Assembly: GCA_950106755.1 (NCBI GenBank)
Contig: OX467082.1
Location: forward strand, 34,782,001-34,846,000
Length of the DNA stretch: 64,000 bases
From: Climacium dendroides
Lineage: Eukaryota; Streptophyta; Bryopsida; Hypnales; Climaciaceae
Reading direction: 5' to 3'
Positions 46,901-59,600 of the stretch are shown piece by piece. A program made the translations under genes and the position numbers. The notes under the pieces are model-generated. The model worked only from the letters and a program-made list of their open reading frames with translations, was not told where the DNA came from and searched no databases. Positions within the stretch are counted from its first letter, which is position 1. The number at the start of each line of letters is the position of its first letter.

Positions 46901-49900
46901 AGTAAAGCATTCTCCAATTTTTATTCTCTGTGCTCTACACAACAAAAAAAGAGTGTCACACCTTCTTCTTGCACAACAGCTCCCCCCACTAGCTCTTCTT
47001 TTGTCTCACCAACTTTGCATTCTTCAAAGAAATTTACTTCTCCAAGGACATATGACTATCCCTATTGTATGAGAGCATTCACATTGTAGCCATCAACATA
47101 ACATTGTTAACAAGCCTAAACCATTCCCCCTTGGAGAAGGGATAATGCCTCCATATTTGGGAAATAAATTTGTTATATTTTGTAAAGAATCATCGGATGG
47201 CTTGGAAGTTGCAATGCTAGTTTCATTAAATGAAGAGGAAGTTTGGAAGAGAGTCATTGGCTAGTTGGAAACAATTGTCATATTGGGTGGCTCCTTCTTC
47301 TTGTGGAAACAAAAGGGCCCCTCCCCATTAATTAACAATGGTGTGTAAAATGTGTAACACTTGCTAGACTTGGATGTAAGTGCTTCGGGACCCTCAAAAT
47401 ATTCTCATGGCATGCATCCAATCCTAACATATCAAGCAAATGGCCTTAAAATCATTCTTTGTTTAGTGACCTTTATCCTACATTCCACTTGATGATTGGT
47501 CAATTGACTATTTATAGGGCACAATTGGTGAATAAGGGTGGGACAAGATTTTTGAGGGCTCTTCAAAACTAATATTAAAGTACTTAGCACATCAAATTTA
47601 GCATGTATGAGTACAAATGCTTTGAAGAAGTTTGAGTAGAACTTTGCTCCAAATTCAAGTCATTTTAAAGAATAAAAAATGAATAGAAAGACATGATTTG
47701 TCATATCTTGTTTGTCTCCTTTGAAGACTTTGCAATCAATTGTCTTCCTATGGCACCTCTGTTAGACACAAAACACGAAAGATAGAAAACATTTACCTAC
47801 CCTCCTATGGCACCTTTGTTAGGCACAAGAAATGAAAGATAAAAAACATTTACCTATACTTTGCCTTGCACAATTATAGAATATTTTTTACATGCCAGCA
47901 TTTACGGAATCAATTTTTGAAAATTTTGAGTGTAGTGCCTACAATCGCTTTTCATGGCCTAGACCACAAGTTAGCTTGTTTGTACACCCATTTCAGACAA
48001 CAATATCAAGCTTCCATATGACAAATAGTGGTCAACGCAAAGGGGGATATTTCTTCATGTTGTTCCAATTTTTTTTTTTTTGACTTTTAGTTCATGTTCT
48101 ACCTTTCATTGTTTTGAAAGTGATTTCCATTGCTCTTTGGAATATTGGAAAGCCTAAATCTCTTATAGAGTTTTTTTGATGAATTCATGGAACCATTAGA
48201 AAAAATTTGACCCTACAATGGGCTATGAGTTTCTAATTTTTAGCACCCCTATAGTGCAAAATACAAAAAAAAATAATATTTTTATTTTTATTTTTATTTT
48301 TATTTTAAAAGTATATTAAAATTTAAAAATAGACAATATGATGTGGCATTGACATGGCACCAATAGTAGTACATCAAATTTAAAATATATTTTTTTAAAA
48401 TCTATAATTGCATTGTGGAGGTACAAAATTCGTAGCCTCTTTGAGGCCTCAATTTTTCCTAATGATAACCACTCTATCTAAAAGAACTTTTTCAACTTTT
48501 ACAAACTACAAAGTCATCCATAGTCCAATTTCATAAAGTTTTACAACACTTCATTGTGAAGTATGATAATTATTGTTATCAAACTCATCAACAAACTCCA
48601 CCTTCAAAGTACTTAAATCCAAAGTATAGCTAAAATCTTCATCTATATTTATTCATTAACAAATTTAATTCCTAAAGTCCCAAGGCCTTTATTCCATCAA
48701 ATTCCACTCAAAACTATTATTTCTATTGCAAAGAATAAAAACTTTAAAAATTGTTTTTTTGTACATCTAACTGTAAGATCTTGTACTACACTAGTATAAA
48801 AATGTGTGGAAAAAATTTCAAGAACTTTGACCTTTTAGATTGCAAGATATTTGTATTTAAAATGATGAATTCAAGATTTTTTTTAAGAAGATGCTTAGAT
48901 TGCCCACAAACTAAGATTATCTATAATTTTCTCATCACTAGTTCAAATGGAATGAATCAAAGCTTTAGACATAGACAAAAACATAATCTTTGAGAAAAAA
49001 AAATTAAAAATTGAACAAATTCAACTTTTTGTGATTTTTTTGGGTTGCCCCTTGAGTTGCTTTTTGAACTCACATTGGCAAAACTTTTGTTTCCAGGCAC
49101 CAATTGAAATAAAAATCATATTCCTAGAAAACTAATCCAATTTCCTATCTTTGAAAAAAATTCAAAAAATTATGTCAAAAATTGAGATCATTCGAGTCTA
49201 TCCAAAATCCCAAAAGTCCCTTGTAGGGACTTTAGATCTTTACGGGTTAACCATAGGATCCTTCAGTAAACTTGATAAAATACACCCTACTAAAATTTTA
49301 ATATAAAAAACTTACCAATTGCAAGATCAAGCCACTTGAATTTCAAAAAGAATTATTTTCAACTCTTCCCAAATGGTTAGATTTCATTTTTCAAACTTTT
49401 TAAATAAAAATGTGTAGATTCAACAACCTCTCTCTCTCTCTAATTATAGGCTATTCCTTAGGTACATGTAGACACATATTGTATGAAAATTTCAAAGGAA
49501 AAAATAAAGTTTTGTTTATAGTGAGCTACCCAGAATCACTATGTAGCCCAAAAAATGTAGTTTAGTCTTTTAGGGGTTACAATCCATAACCATCTATGTG
49601 ATGCAAACATGCAAATACAAATGGTATACCAATGAGCACTTGTAATGAACAATTTGATGTCTATGATTAAAGGCATTGCACCCAAAATTTCCAAAAATCA
49701 ATCTCATAAATGCTAGTGTCCAAATGTATTCCATTTCCCATTATAAACAACCAAAATTTGACATTTAATTCATAGAATGTCAAGTCAAGTCTCATATGGC
49801 TATCTATGATACTTTGTACAAATTTGAATTTTAAAGTCTAGCCTTACTCCATACACTTTCCTATGCTAGCTTTCAATTTGGTATAGTGTTCCTTCTTCTC

Positions 49901-51620
49901 ACTTTATAGCTCATATACAAATTGTAGAAATCAATGTGGATAAATCTTGCCATGGAATATATCAAGCATGGATTATGATGGCCTTAAATTAAAATCAAAT
50001 TTCTATTTAACATTGTCCCTTGAGCAATCTAAATAGTACTTAGAAGATATTCATTGCAAAAGTTTGAATATTACAATGGCTTGACATTATAGCAAATATT
50101 TGAAAAATTAATGGATTGAACTCTAAATATATAGACAAATATTTGAAAAATTAATGGATTGAACTCTAAACATATAGACAAATATTTGAAAAATCATGTA
50201 CTTGTTGACTACAATTTGCCAACATTTGGAAAAAAATCAATGTTCATTTGCATACAATCATGACTATGAGTATATTGTAGTATTCCATGGCTTTTGTTTT
50301 TTTTATTAATTCATTAATGTCAAAATCAATTTTTGATAAAAAGTTAAGTAACAAATAGTAAAATTTGTTGAAAATAAATAAGAGTTCTATCGAAAACTTC
50401 ACTAATAAAGGATTAGTGTTGGAAGGGTTTAGAATTGATGGCCAATATGACTATAGTAGTATATGCACCCCTTTGGTACTTGCTTAGATTAGCAAGAGTT
50501 AGCACACTGCATGAATTACACATTTAACATTTGTATTCACAAATATCAAAATGCTTTTAACAATATTGTTAACAAATAATTGAACCACTATTGGTACCTT
50601 GAACCATTTCAAAGCCCACTTCTTCCATGCATGTATACACCCAGTAAACAAAATTATAATAATTATAGTGTTCTTGCTTTTATGATTCTCTTAAATTTGA
50701 AAAGACATGACATTTCATTTACAATGAAAAAATGATGAATTTTAAAACAATTACAAGACTATGGCACAAAACCAAAATCATTTTTCATTTATATAAGTGT
50801 AAATCAACCACTTTGTATGAAAAAATAATTTTTTCATTATTACGAAAACAAAAGCCATGTCACACTACAATAATTTTTCTAGAAATAGTTCACCCTATTT
50901 TACTCATGTAAGCTTAATCCCTGAAGCACTTGATCCATTGTAAGATGGTCAAACATCGTATCTAAACTAAATTTAGCCTTTCAAATTGTGTTCCAACAAC
51001 AATCTTATATTTTTATCATTTGAAATTGTGAAGTGTATATCACTCTGAGAAATTTCAATTTGTTTTGCAAAAAATTATAATTATTATTGTTTTTGTTGCA
51101 GAAAATTAAAACAAATAAATAAAAATAAAAACAATCCAAATTATTTGAAATTTTCTCAGGAGGTACAAATAGAAATGGAGATTAGTGAAAAAAATTTCAA
51201 TTGGTTATTTTATGGTTTATACCCAAAACAACCACAACAAAGACCTTAAAGTCAAATTCAACTATTAAACCAAATTTATCCTTTTATTTAATTTATGTAT
51301 AAAATTTTGATATTTTTTACTAGTGTAAAATTGAATTTTCTATTTATTTTGTTTTTTCCAATAATTTTGATGAAAAAATCAATTTATTGTGATTTTTTAA
51401 AGCAAAAAGAGGAAATAAAATTATACCAATTAGAAATATACTAGAATAATCTGTAATTTTTATCATAAATGAAGGATAGAATGAGAAATATAAACTTATA
51501 ACTTAAATTTAATATTCATTTCAAAATATATATTTTCAAATGAAAAACACACCATATTGTGTTATTTGGATTTTAACACATGGAGTTTTCAATTTCAATA
51601 ACTCTTTCAATTTTTGACAT
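46901..51620. other. AT-rich spacer, no gene seen
   Basis: No supported gene. A 43-base tandem repeat lies at 50093-50200. The sequence is dominated by A/T runs with scattered CCAAAATTT-like motifs. Confidence 0.6.
50093..50200. repeat. 43-bp tandem repeat, about 2.5 copies
   Basis: CAAATATTTGAAAAATTAAT and the rest of the unit start at 50093, 50136 and 50179. The first two units differ at one base seen (AAATATATAG / AAACATATAG). Confidence 0.9.
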
Positions 51621-51777
51621 TTTTCAATTTTGTCAAACGGAGTAGAAACAAGACTTGTTAAACTTTATTTTCTTAGTTCAAATCAAATTCCAATAATTAT
51701 TATTTTGAAAGTTACAATTAGGGTTGACCAAGGTGCATTCACTTTTTGGATGCGTGGACCTTACAAGGTTAATACAC

Positions 51778-52215
51778 TACGACTTAAGGTAGAACTACCC
51801 ATTACCACACAGATTTGCTATCTAGGTACTTTGGAGAAGCTATTTGCTAGCTCTCATATTTTTCAGAGATTGAATTGTTTGAGAGAAGTCAATTGCAAAA
51901 AGAATGAAGACATTCCACCAAGAATTGAATTCTTTGTGATTTTTGAAGGCTGAAATGTTAAGCTGTGAATAGACCCTTGTTGAAGCATGACCAGATCATT
52001 GTTGAAGCGTGGCTGATGTGTCTGCTCCCCAAGTGCATCATCCTCATGATAAAGAATTCATAAGATTGTGGTAATAGATGGGCCAGTGACGGAAATGGGA
52101 GGAACCTGTAGGTGGCAGAATTGGGTAGATGGTGGTATTGGGCAGTTCCACCTCATAGTGATTGCATGTCCACACCAAGTGATATTTCAACAAGGTGGAG
52201 GCAAGTTGAAGTTTT
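51778..52215 (+). pseudogene. Second copy of the kinase-associated segment
   Basis: VELPITTQICYLGTLEKLFA and NCKKNED, then further on RWA...VAELGRWWY, repeat the minus-strand content of 33390-32930. Nucleotide similarity is high over about 400 bases in opposite orientation. Stops and frame changes break it. It ends about 200 bases upstream of the TMEM33-like start codon. Confidence 0.6.
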
Positions 52216-52428
52216 ACTGCAAAATGGGCTTTCCTATTTTCAGCTGAAGAGAATTGCTCTGCATTAGGGTTTCCATTTCAGCGATATTGCAGAGTCCCCT
52301 GGAGATTCCTCGTCGTTTTGCAGTATCTTAGGGACTCTCGAATTCGCAATTTCGCCGCTGATTGGAGAATCGTCCTTCCCGTAGTTTGCTGCGACACGGG
52401 CGTACGTGGTGGATGTGAGCCAACAGCC

Positions 52429-55400
52429 ATGGCGGGGGAGGGTCAGGCGCAGAAGCGAGCAGCAGCGGAGGCCTATGCGTTCGATGAAGACTCTCGATGG
52501 ATCGATTACTGGAACAATGTGCTTATTCCGCCTCAAATGAGTGCTCGCCCGGAGGTCCGGCGCCACTTTCAGCTTAAATTTTTCCAGCGTTTTGTCGTAC
52601 GTATCATTCCCGACTCCGTATCCTACTCTTTTTAGTTTTATTTTGAAAATTTTAATCTTTAATGTGCAGGTTTATAATCTTACAAATCTACGCATTCACA
52701 CGATCACACCCTCTAGTTTTACATGTTGCGATGTAAACGTAATAATATAGATTGAATTACGTGTGAAAAGGGTTGAGATTTTAGAGGTTTGGGTCTTAGA
52801 GGCAAGGGTTATAAGTCTTGCCTCTGTATGATCACATGTCCTTGTCACACAATATTCTTACATCTCCGTATTGTTTCCGTGATCTGAGAGGTTTTGGTGA
52901 CCTTGTTCAATTTGCGACAATAGTTTAAGGTTTAGTGAAGCATATCCAAACATCTATATTGTTAACAATGTTCAGTGCCAGGTTTCTATTTTGTGGCGTA
53001 GGGTTTAGTTTGAATTGGTCTTTTTTCTATAACTTAGAGCTTAATAGCCAAGTATTATGTTCTGTTTTGCACAGGATCCTGAACTTGAAGTGCAACCTCT
53101 TTCAAGCCTGAGTGAGAGCTCCAGGGATAGTTCTCGTCCATCCGTGTCTGCTCAACAACGTCCAGCTAGTACACGGGGAAGCACAGGTATGCTTAAGTTC
53201 TTTATTGAACGGAACAGAATGGTCAGTGCCTTCTGCACATCTGAGGCTGTACTAGCTATATTGTTTCACCGAATCAAAACTCATTCAATAAAAAGTTTGG
53301 TGCATGCTCCAAACGAAAAGATCAGCTTCTTAATTATCATGTCTGAGGATATCCAACGAAAGATCCTTAGATAGGGCCGATCCGTCAAAGCCCTTGAGAT
53401 TTGCGTTATTATTCTGCCTCTCACATATCTCAGGCAGTGATCACATTCACAGCTTAATTAGTGTCCTGGAATTGCCAATAAATCTGAAGAAGTGATTATT
53501 CAGCAATTGGAATTGAAAGTTTTACTAATTGACCTTCTAACACCAATATGCGATAATTGTAGCTCAGAGCACGGCTGGAAACATTCCGCCACGACCTCCT
53601 GCCCGTGCTACTCCTCCAATTGATAGCAGTCTTCAGCTTGACCAGAAATCTTTTCAGTTTCTGAACAATGGATGGGTAGGTTGTCTCAAAATGTAGCTAT
53701 TCGGGTCACAGCTTTTACAGTTTTTGTGATGTTCAATGAGATTACGGGTGCACTCTTGCGCTCGAGGTATCCATGGACTACAGATGCACTGTTAGCATGA
53801 GACTTAGCTTTCCCAAGGCTGGGATGTGATGGAGACGACCAATTGTCTTCTTGCATTCTACAGCTAAAACAGATTCATTTTCGCTTGTTAGTGACAAACT
53901 AATTTTTGGGATCTTATGCAGGTTGTTGTGATGGCTATTCTTGCCGTTTTCCCTCTTCCACTACGAAGTATATCCGACCGTGGATACCGCTTCTCATTAG
54001 CGGGCTCTGCCGTTGCTTGTGGTCATTATCTCTACCTAAATAATCGGGTATATACATGCGCTCTTACCCTTGGGCTCTATGGTTGCTCATGATGAATTTG
54101 ACGAATAGACTATTTACTAGGTTAACAGGCCTGTGTCACAAAGTAGTGTGCAAGTCAGAGTTGTCGAACTTTCGAAATGCAATGGTGCGTATGATTTGCA
54201 TTGGATGTGGACTCTTGTTTTATATTCAAGTTAGTTATGCTGGGTGTGCTCTTCGTCAAAGAATATATATATGCTCACGTTTCTCATTCATATCTCGAGA
54301 GGATTTGCATTAGTGCTGCAATGATTTTGAGGATGATAAACTCTGAACTTTACCAAGCAAGCACTATCTAGAAGGTTGCAACACCACTACATGTTTTTAA
54401 TGCTTGGATCACTTGTAGCTCTTTTATGCGACTGTGGTTTGCGAGGATTTTGATGTATTCTGATTGAGAGTGAGTTTTGTGTTATATGTGCAGGGTCCTC
54501 GTACTTGGAATTTTCAAGGTTTGCAGCAATGGATGCGAACTGTAGTACCTTCTAAGGATTTTCTGTCGTTACTGTACTCTCTTATTTTTCTCACATCCAT
54601 TCACCCTGTCAAGTGTGAGTATCTTTCTTTCCCCATATCCCCGTTCAACTTGCATCATTGCTTGAAGTATGTGTTGTTTATTTTTCAAGGTGTGGGGGTT
54701 TGTTCTATATCAGGTATCAGTCCATCCGTACTATATTCATGAATTTCTATTAACATTCTCCCAATTATTTAAATATAATTGAATCCTGAAGTGTATTGCT
54801 GAAGAGCTCTGAATATGCATGCAGATGCGGTGATCCCTGTTCTTTGCCGGTCTTTGGAGCATGCTGGGATGTACTTGCGGGGGAATTTTAGCAACACTCA
54901 ATTGTACAAGTAATCTTTTGAGAAAATTTAACCAACAATTTAATTTCTGATAATAATGTTTTGGGCATCTTCTTCTATTAATATTTGTGAAGCATCTACT
55001 TTACTTTGTCTTATTTTCACTTTATGCAGCATAATATCATGGTCAAATTTTTAGGAGTTAATTTCCTACTGTTTAAGACATAGTTTGCTTTTTGATCAAC
55101 AGGAGATTTCTACAGAGGCCTTGCGACTTGCTGGCAAATAACCGGACAAAATTGCAAATGGCAAGTGCCAATGCAGAGATCGGAATTGGATTCATGTTAA
55201 TTTTCATGATTCTTACGTAAGCTCCTCCTTGGCTTAATTCCCTGTTTTTAATCGGAAGTTAGAGAAGCTCTATTATATATGAAGTTTGATCTTGATCTTA
55301 TAAACTGTATCTCCTTTGAGGTATCTTAATCGACTTTTAAAGTGCCAACTGACATTGCATCCTAATTCTTACTCCTTTGTGTTTGCAACCTACCTCTAGA

Positions 55401-56051
55401 TCGTGACCCTCACTCTTTGTTTGCTTGATTTGCTACTCTTTCTTTTGCTTTACAAGTATTCTACAGTTGTATTTCCGAGTTGACCTTTGACTGCTGCGAC
55501 TGTTCGTGCACCTTTTGCTCGAGGGTCAATGCAACTCCATAATTTTCCTTTGTCATGGTAGCAAAGGCATCTTAGAGCGCGTGTTTATATTGTAAGAAAT
55601 TATTCACCTCATTCACTTTTGAAATCCTTGCAATGTAATGTTGTGTCCTGTTTGCAGGCCTCAACGTAATCTCGTCCAAGCTTTGATCTACTGGCAGGTA
55701 AGAACTAAATACTGCCTTTCTCAAAAATGCTCACCTCTTCTAAGTGACTTTCAATATTGTGAAATTTAGCTTCTAGAATGGCATATGACATTTAGAATTC
55801 TGAAATTTGAAATGCCAGTTTTAAATATTTAGTCCTATCGTAAGGTTTTGTTTCCCTGATCTTACAAAGTGTGTGTGTGATGTATGATGTTTTTCCAGCT
55901 ATTGAAGCTCTACTATAGAGCACCGAGCACTTCCCTGTATCATCAACATATTTGGGCTAGAATAGGCGCTCGTGCCAATCCACTGATACATCGCTTTGCA
56001 CCGATTTTGGAACGCCCGCTTGATTATGTGCGGAATTGGTTCCTTGGGTGA
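52429..56051 (+). CDS. TMEM33/Pom33-family membrane protein
   Basis: Nine exons join in phase: 52429-52596, 53075-53186, 53563-53675, 53922-54047, 54494-54614, 54825-54909, 55103-55216, 55658-55697 and 55899-56051, giving 343 residues. The cytosolic N-terminal third is hydrophilic (EDSRWIDYWNNVLIPPQM, then a Ser/Pro-rich linker with PPRPPARATPP). Membrane segments follow: VVVMAILAVFPLPL, FSLAGSAVACGHYLYL, DFLSLLYSLIFLTS and IGIGFMLIFMIL. RNLVQALIYWQLLKLYYRAP is the family's conserved C-terminal block, and the end is DYVRNWFLG. Family members sit in the ER and nuclear envelope, where yeast Pom33 helps place nuclear pores. The longer N-terminal linker is typical of plant forms. Function in plants is not well known. 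Confidence 0.88.
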
Positions 56052-57005
56052 GACATCTGTACAAATAATTACTTCAACTTATTTTTTCAGTTTCTTCAGC
56101 TCTCTGTTTCACAAGGAAATCAGAATGTTTAAAAGAGGAGTTTTTTGGAGCTTTCTGTCACATCATTCTGGGGATCAGTAGTTTCACCTTTTATCTTTAT
56201 TCCAACCTGAACCTCTTTGCAAGTGTTCTATGATGCGCGGTTCAGCCCCTTAAAGCCCAGGCAACCACTTTTGGATGTGAAAATGGCAAATACATGAAAA
56301 ACTCAAAATCCTTGAGGAATTGGTTTTTTCAGATCGATTCAAACTTCTGTTTGTCCGTCATGCATCCTATGCAATAAAATCATTCCATTTTGAGCATCCT
56401 AGCTCGAAGGATGCTCAAGGATGTAGAAAGAATCTCATAGAATCTGTGGATTTGTATATATTTTAGAACACGTAAATTGTGTCTTGCTATTACGAATGAG
56501 ATTTTTCAACCATTGTTTTTTTGTTACCGTGTTCTCTACTTTCCCCACAGTTTAGATTGTCTTATCTTTATATCATTCTTCTACTATCTTGTGTGTAGTC
56601 AGCTACAAAGAAATTATTCCCTGTTGAGATGCTTCCCCACATACTCAATACTTCACCAAATTCTTCACCTAACTACATGAAAGAGAGAACAAAGTAAAAA
56701 AATTTGAGTGTATCCAACAAGGAAAAGGAATAGTAAAAAAAAAATTAATCATGTTTAGGTCTCATAAGTTGTTTTAAATCCATTGCTAATGTACCACAAA
56801 TTTAAAATTAATTCATTTTCAATCTACAAGATGCTTATTTGATTTGAGTTACTTTCAAGTTTGAAAGAGTGGTTTGGAGTCAAAACAATGTTGTTGGATG
56901 TTAATGAGTATGGCACATTCCTTGAGAATTACAAGTGCAAAATTGTCCTAGGGGAATTTTTTTTTTTAGTGATGACAATTGTCTACTCAAACCTTCATAC
57001 AAGTT

Positions 57006-57081
57006 TTCCCTCTTTTTCAGCTTTTAGAATATGTAGTTAATTCAAAATTAATACATATTCTAAAAGCTGAAAAAGAGGGAA
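57006..57081. repeat. Perfect hairpin with 30-base arms
   Basis: The arms 57006-57035 (starting TTCCCTCTTTTTCAGCTTTT) and 57052-57081 are exact reverse complements around a 16-base AT-rich loop. It could be a young foldback element or a source of a small-RNA hairpin. No target duplication is visible next to the arms. Confidence 0.95.
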
Positions 57082-57337
57082 GTAAAGAATGAACTTTTTA
57101 ATCCACATCTCTATGAGTTAACATGACTTTTGTTGTAGAAAAAGAGTCCTTAAAATCCTTCAATAATGTTAAATTCTTTACAAAATGATCTTTTCATATA
57201 TTTTTTATGTATTCTAGAAAGCCTAAAATGTGCTCCATAATTGAAATACATTTTGTAGATTGAAAAAGATCATGCATGGAGAATTCTACTCAACTCCAAA
57301 GGAGCAACCCCTAAAGTGAATTGGAGATATTACTGTT

Positions 57338-57367
57338 GGGGGATAAAGTGAATTCACTTTATCCCCC
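57338..57367. repeat. 30-base perfect palindrome
   Basis: GGGGGATAAAGTGAA followed by its exact reverse complement TTCACTTTATCCCCC, with no spacer. Part of the half-site (TTGGGGGATAAA) occurs again directly downstream at about 57379. Confidence 0.95.
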
Positions 57368-59179
57368 TAAAATTGATGTTGGGGGATAAAAGGAATTAGA
57401 GACATTACTTGTAATTCACAATTGCACCATTAGACAAAGTCTATTTTTTTAAGAAATACACCACATGTCCACTTTATCATATATGAAAATTCACTTCAAG
57501 TAGATGTGTACAATAATTATATTGTTGCATATTGTAGATGACATATTTAAATGTTTTTTATGTAATGATGTTTTGCAAGGATAATTCAACAAGTTTTAAG
57601 AATCAAATACTTTCTTCGTGAAGAATCAAGTCTCTCCAAAGTTTTTCATACTATAAAAAACATGATTTATATTCAAATTTAAATTTCATTTTATCATATT
57701 CAATTAAGACCATTACATGCTTTGGTCTAAGCATAAACAAAATTGAATGACAAAAAGTTCCAATATGACTTATTCAAAATTGTTACAAATATCTATATAA
57801 GAATTTAAACAATAGTACAATGAAATCAATTTAAATTAAAAGGACACTCTTTCTATGACTTGAAAGGCCAATGCTAGAAAAGGCTATAACTATTTCTTAT
57901 ATGTAACATAGGATATAATTTTATATATTTTATTTTTATATTTTATATTTTATATATTTTATTCCAATAGTGAAAGCTAATTATAAAATTAACCCCTAAA
58001 CATTCATGTAACAAACATTTACAAAATTGTCAAAAATTAGTACTTCCTAAAAAAATAAAGTTATTAATAATTATATTTATTTTTTAGAATTTATAACCAT
58101 GGTATCTTATTTTTGGCTAAGATAATTTAGGTCACATATAAAAAAACTTGGGGTTTGAGAGCAATGTATGTGTGAGAACACATCCTACAAAGCAAAGCAT
58201 TTTCAAGAGTGTGTACCTACTTTTGACAATGTGGCTTTGTCAGGCTCTTGAATCCCATTTCAAATTTTCTCTACGTGAAAGATCAAAAGGCTACATATTT
58301 AAATAAATATTCAAGTTAAAAAGACCTCGTATGCAATGAAGTTTAAGGTGCGGGTTGTGGAAGCCCAAGGTTTATTATGCAAGGAAAAACATTCAAAATG
58401 TATTTATATCATTTAAAATTAAGGCATGGTTTTTTCTTTCTAATCATATTTTTATCACCTCCTTGAATTTTTATAATATATTTCAACCAAGATTTCTCTA
58501 CTAATAAAAAAACTTTTTGGATATTTGGAAAACTTAAAGGTTTATTAATTTTTTCTTAAATCTCAAAAAAAACTTTTTGTGCTTTGGCATATTGGTATAC
58601 ATCATTTTAGATTGTTGTACATGAATAAAAAGAAATTAACATTAATAGAATTTAAAATATCAACAGTTTGATAAACATGCAAATGATGTTGGTTCTAACA
58701 ATATTTGAAATTGTTTTTGAAATTTGAGAACATGGATAGCATTAGCCATTGTAGAGAGAGTGCACTATGGACTATTGTTACATCTTAATGCCCTTGCATT
58801 TAAAATATTTGTTTTCCTCACTTTGAACTCAATATCTTACAATCTATATAGTAAAAAAATTCTAAAATTTCTTCTACACATTTTCATATAGTCTTTTACA
58901 AGATCCTACTATCAAATATACAAAAAATACCATTTCAAACTTTTTTTGCTCTTTGTACTAAAAAAGGAAATTTTGAGCAGTTCTTGATTAAAAAAAAAAA
59001 AAAATCTTGAACCTTCAGGGTTAAACCTTTTGTATATGTGTGATTATTTCTAATTGACATATTTTTCATGGCTATTCGCCCCGACAAATCGATAACACGA
59101 CGAACACGACATGAATTTTATCCCTTGTCTATCTAATAAGGTCAAACTTCCTTTTGACTTTTCAACAAAAATTTCAGCC

Positions 59180-59600
59180 CACCTATTGGCCACGTGGCTA
59201 CCATATAGTCTCTACATGGCATAGGAACGCATACAAGTTTGGGTGACCTTAGGTACAAGGCAAGTGCGGGTAGGGCAACCTCAAGTGCATTTGGAGGGCA
59301 AGTGCAAGTGGGCGTGGTGCACAAAGACCCACACTTGCCCTTCAAGGTACCCACAATTGTCCTACCCAACCCGTAGTTGCCCTCAAGGTATCTGTAGTTG
59401 CCCTAAACCCGCAGGCACCTTATACAAGCACCCGCAATCGCTTTTAAACCGCAGCCACCCAATGTTTTGGATCTGTGGTTGCCCCACCCTCACCCGTGGT
59501 CGCCCACCCATAGTCACGCCACCCACAGTTGTCCATGGTGACATGGTTTGGGCTTTCCATGTAGGATTGCCCATCGAATAGAAAATTTTGAAAATTTGGG
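59180..59600. repeat. GC-rich array of short GTAGTTGCCC-like motifs
   Basis: Within an AT-rich setting this 420-base stretch is GC-rich and repeats a degenerate 10-12-base motif: GTAGTTGCCCTCA, GTAGTTGCCCTAA, GTGGTTGCCCCAC, GTGGTCGCCCACC, ATAGTCACGCCAC, plus inverted forms GGGTAGGGCAAC and GGGCAAGTGC. Open frames across it are by-products of the repeats. Such arrays occur as subterminal repeats of DNA transposons, but no terminal repeats were identified. Confidence 0.6.

Larger units (their letters stand above)
56052..59080. other. AT-rich spacer with two perfect inverted repeats
   Basis: No gene is supported. The first few hundred bases are the 3' flank of the TMEM33-like gene. Inverted repeats at 57006-57081 and 57338-57367 are listed separately. 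Confidence 0.6.
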
